Origin: Tardiphaga sp.
GTDB lineage: Bacteria > Pseudomonadota > Alphaproteobacteria > Rhizobiales > Xanthobacteraceae
Assembly (NCBI RefSeq): GCF_028290495.1
Contig: NZ_JAQGJT010000156.1
Location: 54,063 to 118,062 of the forward strand
Reading direction: 5' to 3'
Length of the DNA: 64,000 bases
Positions 1 to 6,953 of this stretch are shown here, in pieces. The position numbers and the translations under genes were made by a program. Each line of letters begins with the position of its first letter. The first letter of the stretch is position 1. A model generated the notes under the pieces. It worked only from the letters and a program-made list of their open reading frames with translations, was not told the origin of the DNA and ran no database searches.

Positions 1-359
1 ATCAGGGATCGCTACGTGAGGTGCCAATTTCGGATCCGGTGTGGGATCGCCCTGCGAGAGACGTATCGGAATTGCGCGCGCCTATCTGTCAGAAGCACAG
101 TCGTCATTATCGTCGCCCGGCATTGTGTCGTTCACTCTGGCGGCGACTTCGTCTAGACGAAGACGAATGACCTTCGTCGTCTTCCGTTCCTTCTCGCTTG
201 GCTGGCTCGCGTAACTCCATAGGCCAGGAGCGAGCCGAACCTCGCCGCTCGGAGCCGCGAGCGATTGAGTATCGCCGCTCCTCAGGCTTTGCGATAACTC
301 AATTGCGGGACGCGAACCCCCGACTGCAGAAATGGATTCCTCAGATGCAAATCGCCGTC
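1..359. other. No supported gene at left edge
   Basis: The ORF track offers overlapping frames here (for example 82..621 on the minus strand). None has a start with a plausible ribosome site outside the neighbouring ester cyclase gene, and none shows a recognisable domain. The stretch may be the 3' flank of the island or hold the end of a gene outside the window. I see no RNA gene or clear terminator in it. Confidence 0.4.
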
Positions 360-878
360 TCAGCTTGCTTTCAGCGGACGGTAACGAGCGAAATTTTCCT
401 GATTGCTTGACCACTCTTCGGGGGTCGCGGGTCGCATCAACCCCAACTGCGTCATCGCAGCCACACCGTCGAACAATATCTGTTCCCGCTCGATCCTGCC
501 GTTTCTCACTGTCAGCACCGTCGTGCCCGAAATCCACATCTTCCGCCCCGAGTGCTCGCGAAGGAGCCTCGTCGCGAAATCGCCCATGGCTTTTCCAGTA
601 TGGGTGCCGCCGCCTTCCCAACGGACGACGACGAGATCGCCTTCAGCGATCATGTCCCCGACGGGACGGAAGCAGAGATCGGGGAATGCGGCCCGATACT
701 CGGACATGAAGAGTCTCATATCGAGATGGCCTGCTCGCGTACGATGCAGCGAGGGCACCATGTGGATGGCGGGAGCGGCGAGTTCGGCGACGATGCCTTC
801 GTTGTAGGTCTCGCCCCAGTATTCGTCGAACCAGCGCGTGATGATGATCTTGTTGTATTGTTCGCGGAGGATGCACAT
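360..878 (-). CDS. SnoaL-like ester cyclase family protein
   Basis: A 172-aa protein of the SnoaL/NTF2-like fold, annotated in databases as ester cyclase or polyketide-cyclase-like. The family is a small alpha+beta cone with a ligand pocket; most members have no known substrate. Family signs are the N-terminal TRWFDEYWGE, the central AAFPDLCF segment, WEGGGTHTG and the C-terminal DGVAAMTQLGL. The ATG at 878 is chosen because AGGA lies just upstream and homology begins there; the ORF-track extension to 1217 is a readthrough of a non-coding frame. It lies about 100 bp downstream of the 202-aa unknown protein, on the same strand as the alkylation-repair genes, so it may be the last gene of that run. 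It is clearly paralogous to the gene at 17053..17502. The role in this cluster is unknown. Confidence 0.85.
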   Translation of the reverse strand: MCILREQYNKIIITRWFDEYWGETYNEGIVAELAAPAIHMVPSLHRTRAGHLDMRLFMSEYRAAFPDLCFRPVGDMIAEGDLVVVRWEGGGTHTGKAMGDFATRLLREHSGRKMWISGTTVLTVRNGRIEREQILFDGVAAMTQLGLMRPATPEEWSSNQENFARYRPLKAS

Positions 879-978
879 GCTCGGTCCTGACAGTTTGTTC
901 GGTCCTGTCATTCTACTGGAGCGGCCACCCGGCACACTCCGTTCTCTGCCCTTGAATTCGGAGCGGGTGCCGTTCCGC

Positions 979-1587
979 CTACCAGCCCGGATACAGCGCG
1001 ACGAGGATGCCCCAGTCTGCAAGGACGCCGCTTCGGCGCATCTCGCCCACCGCGTCGACGGCGTGCCACGTGCATGGCACACGACGGAGCCAACGATTGT
1101 CCTTGCCGCTGCGATAGAGCCAGACGATCGTCGCGGCGAACATCTGCTGCGCGGGCGACATCGCCCGGTAATCGGATCGCCACGTTTCCATGGCGAAGGC
1201 ATCCACCGCATCGACATGGTAGTCGTACCCAGTGGGTCGGATCGCCTGGTGATGGCGCCCGGGCCCCCCTTCGCAGAACAAGGCCGTCAAGGCGAAGCGT
1301 TCGATCGACGCGCGAAGGTGATCGTTGAACGGCGCCCCGCCCGGCACGGTCTTCGGAGCAGTCGCCCCGGTCAGGTTTATGAAGATCCGAGCCTCGGTTT
1401 CGTCCATGTCGAAACGGTTCAGGACAAGTCGGGTCAGGCGATATTCGGGAAACACCTCCTTCGCTTCGACAGAATCGGAGGATGACAAGGACAGTAGAGT
1501 TCGGACACTATCGCTGCCGGCGCCACTTAGGATTATGTCCGCCTCGGAAGCGATGGCAGTCCCGCCCGGGGGATCAGCGATGGTCAT
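979..1587 (-). CDS. Unknown 202-aa protein translationally coupled to an MGMT
   Basis: I do not recognise this protein. It is soluble-looking, with no signal peptide or membrane segment, and has a Trp/Tyr-rich C-terminal half (MSPAQQMFAATIVWLYRSG region). The ATG at 1587 overlaps the TGA of the upstream methyltransferase gene as ATGA, which implies translational coupling and supports this start. The ORF track shows a longer frame starting six codons earlier. Its position inside the alkylation-repair run suggests a role in the adaptive response or in handling damaged bases, but nothing in the sequence shows a catalytic motif I can name. A gene is well supported; the function is not. Confidence 0.75.
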   Translation of the reverse strand: MTIADPPGGTAIASEADIILSGAGSDSVRTLLSLSSSDSVEAKEVFPEYRLTRLVLNRFDMDETEARIFINLTGATAPKTVPGGAPFNDHLRASIERFALTALFCEGGPGRHHQAIRPTGYDYHVDAVDAFAMETWRSDYRAMSPAQQMFAATIVWLYRSGKDNRWLRRVPCTWHAVDAVGEMRRSGVLADWGILVALYPGW

Positions 1588-2111
1588 ATCATCAGATCCC
1601 GCCACGGCGAATGGTTGTGCTGCTCCCTTCCGAGGAGGCTACGCTTCCGACGAACACCCCAGCGATATCCCGAGATGGAGCCGTCCTTCTTGATAACGCG
1701 GTGGCACGGAATGAGGATCGCGATCGTATTCGAACCAATTGCCTCGGTGACATCGCGGGCGTCACTCGTTCCGAGCTTGGCCGCCAGTGCGCCGTAGCTG
1801 GTCGTCTCTCCAGCCGGGATTTCCAACAGCATGTTCCAGACCTTCTTCTGGTAGTCGCTGCCCCGCATATCGAGCGCGATCGCCGCATCCTGTTTGGGGT
1901 AGTCCACGATGCATTTGAGCCGCTCGACCGTCCCCGCCAGGCCATCTTGGTCGTTCACGACGGAGGCGCCCGGCAGGCGACTTTCCCGCGCGTTCAACAT
2001 GGCCGTCCGGTTTTCGCCGAACTCAAAAGCCAGCAGGCCAACGCCGGATACGGCTGCGATGAATTCGCCGAGGGAGCTTACTCCCCAAGCATATCGGATT
2101 TGTTCTTGCAT
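1584..2111 (-). CDS. ogt: Methylated-DNA--protein-cysteine methyltransferase (Ogt/MGMT type)
   Basis: A stand-alone O6-alkylguanine-DNA alkyltransferase of about 175 aa. It removes alkyl groups from O6 of guanine in a suicide reaction onto its own cysteine. The active-site motif IPCHRV is present (Cys near residue 136), followed by the usual SGYRWGV segment. The DNA-binding helix-turn-helix region precedes it, although RDVTEAIGSN replaces the usual RAVAGA, so the arginine-finger region is altered. The ATG at 2111 is preferred over the track start at 2147 because the family alignment begins near it. It is coupled by ATGA to the downstream unknown gene and lies 39 bp after the 2OG oxygenase gene. 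It is one of three MGMT-domain proteins in 7 kb. The diverged RDVTEA region could alter substrate choice. Confidence 0.93.
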   Translation of the reverse strand: MQEQIRYAWGVSSLGEFIAAVSGVGLLAFEFGENRTAMLNARESRLPGASVVNDQDGLAGTVERLKCIVDYPKQDAAIALDMRGSDYQKKVWNMLLEIPAGETTSYGALAAKLGTSDARDVTEAIGSNTIAILIPCHRVIKKDGSISGYRWGVRRKRSLLGREQHNHSPWRDLMI

Positions 2112-2150
2112 ATCTGTACTCTCTGCGGTGTCGACCGATCTCAGCAATCG

Positions 2151-2900
2151 CTATTTAGCGTCGTGAAAGATAATGCCGACGGTATGGCGCAATCCGGAGC
2201 GGACTCGGCTGACGCCGTGCCGGAGGTTCACCCGGTAGTTGCCCTTGCTGCCCTGAACGGGCCGATTATGGACGGCGAATGCCACGGCATCGCCTTGGCG
2301 CAGCGGGACGACCTCGGCGCGGCTCTGCATGCGGGGCCGCTGTTCGGTCAGTACGAACTCGCCGCCGGTGAAATCCTTTTCCGGCTCGGAAAGGAGGATC
2401 GCCACCTGGAGCGGAAACGCAAGATCGCCGTACAAATCCTGATGCAGGCAATTGAAGTCACCCGGCACGTATTGAAGGAGCAGTGGTGTCGGACGGGTCT
2501 GTCCCGCTTCATGGCACTGCTCGAGGAACGCGGCGTGCTTGTCGGGATACCGAACCTCGATCCCCATCCGACCGTTCCACTCGTTTGCGATGCCGGCAAG
2601 CCGCGGATAGAGCGCCGTCCGGAGACTACCGAGAAGGTCAGGAAGCGGATACTTGAAATATTTGTACTCGCCCTTTCCGAAGCCGTGGCGCGCCATATGG
2701 ACGTGGCTGCGGAACTGGCCTTCCTCGGGATAGAGACCCGCGATCCGCCGGCACTCGTCCGGGGACAGGAGTTGGCGGATCACCGTGCAACCGAAGCCGC
2801 TCAATTCGTCGGAGAGGTCTTTCCAGTCGTATCCGGCGACGCGGGCCTCCGCGGACTTTGCCGCGGAGGCGGGCGTCGTGACTGCAGCGGTGGTCTTCAT
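2151..2900 (-). CDS. 2OG-Fe(II) oxygenase (prolyl-4-hydroxylase-like)
   Basis: A 249-aa Fe(II)/2-oxoglutarate-dependent oxygenase. The facial-triad pattern is visible as HQDLYG (H153, D155) and a distal RHGVSRVRSG segment (H228, with an Arg that should bind 2-oxoglutarate). The protein is not AlkB-like: it resembles the prolyl 4-hydroxylase superfamily members often found beside ada genes in alphaproteobacteria. The substrate is unknown; nucleic acid or protein alkyl groups are both possible. The ATG at 2900 overlaps the stop of the MGMT gene as ATGA, and the ORF-track N-terminal extension is only a shadow of that gene. Co-translation with an MGMT suggests damage-induced expression and a role in alkylation tolerance, which is an inference. 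Confidence 0.87.
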   Translation of the reverse strand: MKTTAAVTTPASAAKSAEARVAGYDWKDLSDELSGFGCTVIRQLLSPDECRRIAGLYPEEGQFRSHVHMARHGFGKGEYKYFKYPLPDLLGSLRTALYPRLAGIANEWNGRMGIEVRYPDKHAAFLEQCHEAGQTRPTPLLLQYVPGDFNCLHQDLYGDLAFPLQVAILLSEPEKDFTGGEFVLTEQRPRMQSRAEVVPLRQGDAVAFAVHNRPVQGSKGNYRVNLRHGVSRVRSGLRHTVGIIFHDAK

Positions 2901-3469
2901 GCCTTGGCTTCCTTGTCGATCAGGGACCGCTTGAGTTCCACGCCCCAGCGATAGCCGGAGATCGTGCCGTTGCTTCGGACGACGCGATGGCACGGGATGC
3001 CGAGAGCGATCGCGTTCGCGGCACAGGCGCCAGCGACGGCGCGCGCACCGTTCGGCTCGCCGATGCGGCATGCGAGGGCCGCATAGGTGATCGTCGCCCC
3101 GTATGGGATCGAAAGGAGCGCGTCCCATACGCGCCGCTGGAATAGCGTTCCGTGACGCATGTCGAGCGGGAGCGTGAATCCGTCGGTCGGATGCTCGAGA
3201 TACTGCGCGACCTTCTCGAGCTCGTCGTTGAGTTGCGACCCGGTCCATGTCAATTTTCTGTCCGGAAAGCGCGCCTTGAGATCGCTCCGGAGTGCTTCTT
3301 CGTCCGCGCCGATCAGGACGGCGCAGATGCCGACGATGGTGCGTCCAATGAGGATCTTGCCCGCGCTGCTGTCTCCGATCGAGAAAACGATATCGTGCGA
3401 GGCGACTGCGTCTGGATTGGTCGCGGGCGGGAGGGATCGTGAAAGTGTGTCTGTATCAGCCATGTACAT
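2897..3469 (-). CDS. Stand-alone MGMT, Ada C-terminal-domain type
   Basis: A 190-aa methylated-DNA--[protein]-cysteine S-methyltransferase. It has the AVAGACAAN recognition helix and the IPCHRVV active site (Cys near residue 160), followed by SGYRWGVELKRSL. It is closer to the C-terminal half of Ada than to the 1584..2111 gene, and it lacks the Ada N-terminal zinc/phosphotriester domain and the AraC HTH. The ATG at 3469 has AAGGAG about 8 bases upstream; the track's TTG start at 3547 lies in the sequence shared with the ada upstream region and is therefore probably promoter rather than coding. It is the first gene of the MGMT-2OG-Ogt-unknown run, with an ATGA overlap to the 2OG gene. Confidence 0.93.
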   Translation of the reverse strand: MYMADTDTLSRSLPPATNPDAVASHDIVFSIGDSSAGKILIGRTIVGICAVLIGADEEALRSDLKARFPDRKLTWTGSQLNDELEKVAQYLEHPTDGFTLPLDMRHGTLFQRRVWDALLSIPYGATITYAALACRIGEPNGARAVAGACAANAIALGIPCHRVVRSNGTISGYRWGVELKRSLIDKEAKA

Positions 3470-3526
3470 CTTCGTCACTCCTTGGTTCGTTGCTGTTTCG
3501 AACGTAGGGGCGATGTACGTGGCCTT

Positions 3527-3548
3527 CACTCCGGTCCTTGCTTTCAAA
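3527..3548 (-). promoter_or_regulatory. Candidate Ada operator upstream of the MGMT-2OG operon
   Basis: Read on the minus strand, the site contains GAAAGCAAGGACCGGAGTG. The full 22 bases are identical to a site at 8114..8135 upstream of ada. It ends 57 bases before the chosen ATG. The AAAGCAAGG core resembles the AAAGCGCA box bound by methylated Ada in E. coli. Exact conservation of 22 bases before two alkylation-repair genes is seen directly; Ada binding is an inference. Confidence 0.6.
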
Positions 3549-3619
3549 AAGATTTGCTCGCACGGACACTAGCTTCGTGCGCAGGGATTCGCGCATCGGC
3601 CATCTTGTGATCAGCCGTG

Positions 3620-3871
3620 TCACATGACGCGCGTGATCGTCGTCTCAGCGAGGAGAAATACCTCGCCCGACACGAAGCGCAGTTCGACTTCATCATTTGC
3701 GAGCATGCGCCATTCTGCGAAGCCGTCGCTGACGAGTTGGCTAAGATATTTCATCACCAGCGACTTCGCGGAGTCGTGGCGAAATCGCTTCGGAAGGCCG
3801 ACGAGAGTCGCCGCCGTACCGCACGATTTTTCACGCCTTGTTTTGGCGTCCCGCTCGCCGATCGCAGACAT
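3620..3871 (-). CDS. Small conserved-looking unknown protein (83 aa)
   Basis: An 83-aa frame that begins with a charged N-terminus and continues with a compact helical part ending in LVSDGFAEW and a short strand-rich tail (VELRFVSGEVFLL). Its composition and hydrophobic pattern look like a real small globular protein rather than a shadow, and no competing gene lies on the other strand. The start at 3871 is the first ATG giving this pattern; the Shine-Dalgarno sequence is weak. It lies between alkB and the MGMT operon, in the same direction. I cannot name a function. It could be a stray conserved hypothetical carried with the repair island. Confidence 0.55.
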   Translation of the reverse strand: MSAIGERDAKTRREKSCGTAATLVGLPKRFRHDSAKSLVMKYLSQLVSDGFAEWRMLANDEVELRFVSGEVFLLAETTITRVM

Positions 3872-4024
3872 CGAATGGAAACCTTCATTATATCGGCAGG
3901 ATCGGCCTGAAATTGCTCTGCGGCTCCTAAGACACGCAACGCGGAAACCGCACAATTAATGAAAGGAACACGGCACCGGTTTTGCAGCACTCCGGATACT
4001 GTCTTCAAATCCGAAGCGCGCCGC

Positions 4025-4675
4025 TCACAATGCCCCACGAAAGGTAAGATTCAGCCGCATCCGCCCGACGGTCCCGTGCTCGCCGTCCTTCAATTTGGGA
4101 ACTCCGTGGTAGCGGAGCCGGGACGGTCCTCCCCACACGGCGACATCGCCGTGCCGCAGCGCGAACTTCCGGACGGGATCATTCCGCTTCAAGCCTCCGA
4201 ACTGGAAGGTCGCGGGAAGACCCAATGAAACCGAAACGATAGGATTCGCGAAATCGCGCTCGTTCTTGTCCTGGTGCAAAGAGAGCCGTGCTCCTGGTTC
4301 GTAGCGATTGATCAGGCAGGCATCAGGCATGAAATCCGGATATCCCGCCTCCGTAGCCGCGGAAACCGCGAGATCGAGGAAGCTGGCCGGCATCACCGGC
4401 CACGGCTGTCCGCTTTCCGGATCCAAGGCGTCGTATCGATATCCAGTCCGGTCCGTCACCCAGCCTGCGGCGCCGCAGTTGGTCATGGCGACGGACATGA
4501 CGTAGCCGCCGGGCGTGACCATGTGCCGGAAGGGCGACCGGGTCGCGATCGTCTGGATCGCGGTCAAAATATCCGTTTCATACGGGAGGGCTGCACCGCG
4601 CAGGAGCATCGCACCGTCCGCCATGACCTCCCGGGGAGGGTTGGGAGGAATGATCAAGTCGAAGAGGTCGCTCAT
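4025..4675 (-). CDS. alkB: DNA oxidative demethylase AlkB
   Basis: A 216-aa 2OG/Fe(II) dioxygenase that oxidatively removes 1-methyladenine and 3-methylcytosine lesions. It matches E. coli AlkB over its whole length: the MVTPGGYVMSVAMTNCG nucleotide lid, NRYEPGARLSLHQDK with the iron ligands H134 and D136, FQFGGLKRND, the distal ligand H190 in LRYHG and the RLNLTFR 2-oxoglutarate-binding arginines. No residue expected for catalysis is missing. It starts 24 bases after the DUF72 gene stop, so the two are probably co-transcribed behind alkA. Induction by methylated Ada is expected from family knowledge. Confidence 0.97.
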   Translation of the reverse strand: MSDLFDLIIPPNPPREVMADGAMLLRGAALPYETDILTAIQTIATRSPFRHMVTPGGYVMSVAMTNCGAAGWVTDRTGYRYDALDPESGQPWPVMPASFLDLAVSAATEAGYPDFMPDACLINRYEPGARLSLHQDKNERDFANPIVSVSLGLPATFQFGGLKRNDPVRKFALRHGDVAVWGGPSRLRYHGVPKLKDGEHGTVGRMRLNLTFRGAL

Positions 4676-4698
4676 CAGCTATTCGTCCTGCATTGCCG

Positions 4699-5505
4699 TC
4701 ACGCGACGCGCTTCGACAGCGACATCGCCGCTTCCGGATTGGCGACTTTGTGGCCACTGATGACGTAGAGGTAGACGTCGCGCGGGCTCCCGTCGTGTTG
4801 CACCGGCTCGACGCGGGCGAGGCCGTCGGGCGTGCCGCCCGATGCCCAGGTCCGGGCCCTCTCCGCCCACAAGTCCAAGGCCGACTCCGGATAGCCCAGC
4901 GGCTGTCCCTCCTGCGTCCCCATGATGCGGGCGTAGACGAACGGCGCGGTGACGTCGGCAATCAGGGGGTGCTGGGAGTCGGCAGCCAATACGACGGCAA
5001 CGCCATACCTGCGGACGAGAGTTACGAACTCCGGCGACAGGAAGCTTTCGTGGCGAACCTCGACCGCGTGCCGCAGCGCGATGCCGCCGGCTTCATTCGG
5101 AAGCAGTTTCAGGAATTCCTCGAAGTCCTCGGGATCGAATTTCTTCGTCGGCATGAATTGCCAATTGGTAGCACCCAGCTTGTGCTTCAATTCCAAGACC
5201 CCGCCCGAGAAGAAGCGCTGGATCGTCTCGCCCGCATCCGCGAGGACCTTGCGGTTGGTCGCATATCGCGGCGCTTTCAGCGAAAAGACAAAATCGTCGG
5301 GCGTTTCTTCAAACCATTTTGCGAAGCTCTCGGGCTTCTGCGCGCCGTAGTACGTGCCGTTGATCTCGATCGAAGAGAGCCGGCGGCTCGCATACTCGAG
5401 CTCCCATTTTTGGGGGTGCTTCTCGGGGTAGAACACGCCGCGCCATGGCTCATAGGTCCATCCCCCGATGCCGGTCCGAATGATGCCGCTGCTTGTCTTC
5501 GCCAT
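4699..5505 (-). CDS. DUF72 (YecE-like) protein
   Basis: A 268-aa protein of the DUF72 family, a TIM-barrel-like fold of unknown biochemical role. The family pattern is clear: IRTGIGGWTYEPWRGVFYP at the N-terminus, SSIEINGTYYG, FVFSLKAPRY, and the C-terminal YVYAR-like and DVYLYVISGHK segments. The start at 5505 is the ATG just before this conserved N-terminus; the track's extension to 5703 runs back through alkA in another frame. It sits between alkA (61 bases upstream) and alkB (24 bases downstream), on the same strand. DUF72 genes are seen near DNA-repair genes elsewhere, so a nucleic-acid-related role is plausible but unproven. Confidence 0.93.
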   Translation of the reverse strand: MAKTSSGIIRTGIGGWTYEPWRGVFYPEKHPQKWELEYASRRLSSIEINGTYYGAQKPESFAKWFEETPDDFVFSLKAPRYATNRKVLADAGETIQRFFSGGVLELKHKLGATNWQFMPTKKFDPEDFEEFLKLLPNEAGGIALRHAVEVRHESFLSPEFVTLVRRYGVAVVLAADSQHPLIADVTAPFVYARIMGTQEGQPLGYPESALDLWAERARTWASGGTPDGLARVEPVQHDGSPRDVYLYVISGHKVANPEAAMSLSKRVA

Positions 5506-5566
5506 GTGCCTCTGAATCCTGCTGGAGTTGCCGTCGGAATGAGATCGTCCGTCTTGCGATATTGGG

Positions 5567-6208
5567 CTATTTGAGGACGTTGCCGCGATCCCGCGGCATC
5601 CGCCAAAGATACCAGGACGCGACGGTCCGATGCGGCGCCCACGCGTTGCTGATCTCGCGCAGCGCCTTGGGCTTCGGCTGCTCTTCCAGCGACTTGAGAG
5701 CACGATAGCCCTCGCGAACGCCGAAATCGTCGACCGGCAGAATGTCCATCCGCTCCAGCGAATACATCAGCAGCATCTCGACGGTCCATCGTCCGATGCC
5801 CTTGATGGCGACGATCCGCTCGATGAGCTCTTCGTCGCCCATATCGACGGCAATTTCCCTGCGCGGAACGAGGCCCGAAAGCGCTCCTTCGGAGATGGCC
5901 TTGATGGTCGCGATCTTGCTGCCTGAAAAGCCGCAGGCGCGCAGCGCGTCGAAATCGGCGGCGACAATATGCTCGGGCGCCGGGAACGGCACGTCGGGGT
6001 GCAGCGCCTTAAGCCGGGCGATGATGGCGTCCCCAGCCTTGGCCGTGAGTTGCTGATACCCGATCGCCCTGACCAGCGCTTCGTAGGGCTCGCGTGCGGC
6101 CTTCGGATCATGAAGACACGGACCGACAAGCTTGATCAGTGCCGCCCAGTCGCGGTCGAGCTTGCGCAGGAAAGCTACGGATTTTTCGTAACGCGTGAAA
6201 GTCTTCAT
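5567..6208 (-). CDS. alkA: DNA-3-methyladenine glycosylase II (AlkA/Mag-type)
   Basis: A 213-aa HhH-GPD superfamily glycosylase that excises N3-alkylated purines. The helix-hairpin-helix IKGIGRWTVEMLL is followed by the GPD-type catalytic segment DILPVDDFGVREG, whose Asp is the expected catalytic residue. The protein is shorter than E. coli AlkA because the N-terminal domain is missing, as in the compact Mag1-like family. The ATG at 6208 overlaps the stop of the upstream CDP-alcohol phosphatidyltransferase-like gene as ATGA, so the two should be co-translated. Together with ada and alkB it completes the classical adaptive-response set. Confidence 0.94.
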   Translation of the reverse strand: MKTFTRYEKSVAFLRKLDRDWAALIKLVGPCLHDPKAAREPYEALVRAIGYQQLTAKAGDAIIARLKALHPDVPFPAPEHIVAADFDALRACGFSGSKIATIKAISEGALSGLVPRREIAVDMGDEELIERIVAIKGIGRWTVEMLLMYSLERMDILPVDDFGVREGYRALKSLEEQPKPKALREISNAWAPHRTVASWYLWRMPRDRGNVLK

Positions 6209-6894
6209 GATTCCCCGTGGAAGACGGCCGACGCCGCGGCGAAGCGCAGCCGGTTGCCAATCGTGAGCAGAAGCAGGATTGCGAAGAGCGGGAGAAGAAT
6301 GCTGGCGCTATCCGGCAAGGGACCGAGGCAGGCAAGCCAGACGCCGATCGCCCCGACGGCAAGGGCCCGGTCCACTTTCCCGAAAGGGCCTTCGAGACGC
6401 CGGGAGCCGCCGAAGGCGTGTCCGACGATTCCGGCAATCTCCGTCACCGCCGTCAGCAGGACCACAGCAGCGATCCATGCTCCCGAGAACGGCGGCAGCC
6501 AGACCAGAGGCAAGAACATCGCGATGTCCGAAACGACGTCGCCGACCTCGTTCAGGATGCCTCCCAGTCTGCTCTTCTGACCGAAATCAATCGCGAGTGT
6601 GCCGTCGATGGTGGCGAACGCCATGCGGGCCAGCGTCCAGGCCGGAAGTAGTCCCCAGATGGCTTTCCCGTCGGTGTGGACCGAAAGCCAGGAGCCGACA
6701 GCGACCGATCCGGCCAGGGATGTAATGGTGACCTGATTCGCGGTGACCCCGACCCGTGCCAGCTTTTCGACGACCGGGTAGAGGGCGCGCTTGAGCAGAG
6801 GCTTTAGGGGATCGAGCAAGGTGGCCGCCAGTAACGCCGCGCCCGGCCGGGAACGGCGCTCCGGAGCGAGTGTGATCGATGAGAGCAACGTCAT
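6205..6894 (-). CDS. CDP-alcohol phosphatidyltransferase-like membrane protein
   Basis: A 229-aa multi-pass membrane protein with the CDP-alcohol phosphotransferase signature region ATIDGTLAIDFGQ...LGGILNEVGDVVSD. Aligned by eye to PgsA (DWFDGFLARR...GAFLDPVAD), the first Asp is Ala, the AR arginine is Ile and the third Asp is Asn, while the second and fourth Asp remain. Asn-for-Asp versions exist in a recognised bacterial subfamily, but the Ala and Ile changes may weaken metal/CDP binding. Hydrophobic stretches cover most of the C-terminal half. The ATG at 6894 follows the ada stop by 59 bases, and its own stop overlaps alkA as ATGA. Why a lipid-enzyme-like gene sits inside the alkylation operon is unclear. 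Confidence 0.85.
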   Translation of the reverse strand: MTLLSSITLAPERRSRPGAALLAATLLDPLKPLLKRALYPVVEKLARVGVTANQVTITSLAGSVAVGSWLSVHTDGKAIWGLLPAWTLARMAFATIDGTLAIDFGQKSRLGGILNEVGDVVSDIAMFLPLVWLPPFSGAWIAAVVLLTAVTEIAGIVGHAFGGSRRLEGPFGKVDRALAVGAIGVWLACLGPLPDSASILLPLFAILLLLTIGNRLRFAAASAVFHGES

Positions 6895-6953
6895 GAATTC
6901 CAGTGGACAGAGATAAATACGGGAGCGACAGAGCGCAAGATCGACCTTCGACG

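Noticed and set aside
82-621. 179-aa minus-strand ORF at the left edge
   Set aside because: Its first half is a shadow of the ester cyclase gene in another frame and the rest has no plausible start.
838-1485. 215-aa plus-strand ORF
   Set aside because: Shadow of the 202-aa unknown gene and the ester cyclase upstream region; no ribosome site or domain.
1482-2954. 490-aa plus-strand ORF
   Set aside because: It is antisense to the MGMT, 2OG and unknown genes, which have clear motifs; it has no domain pattern.
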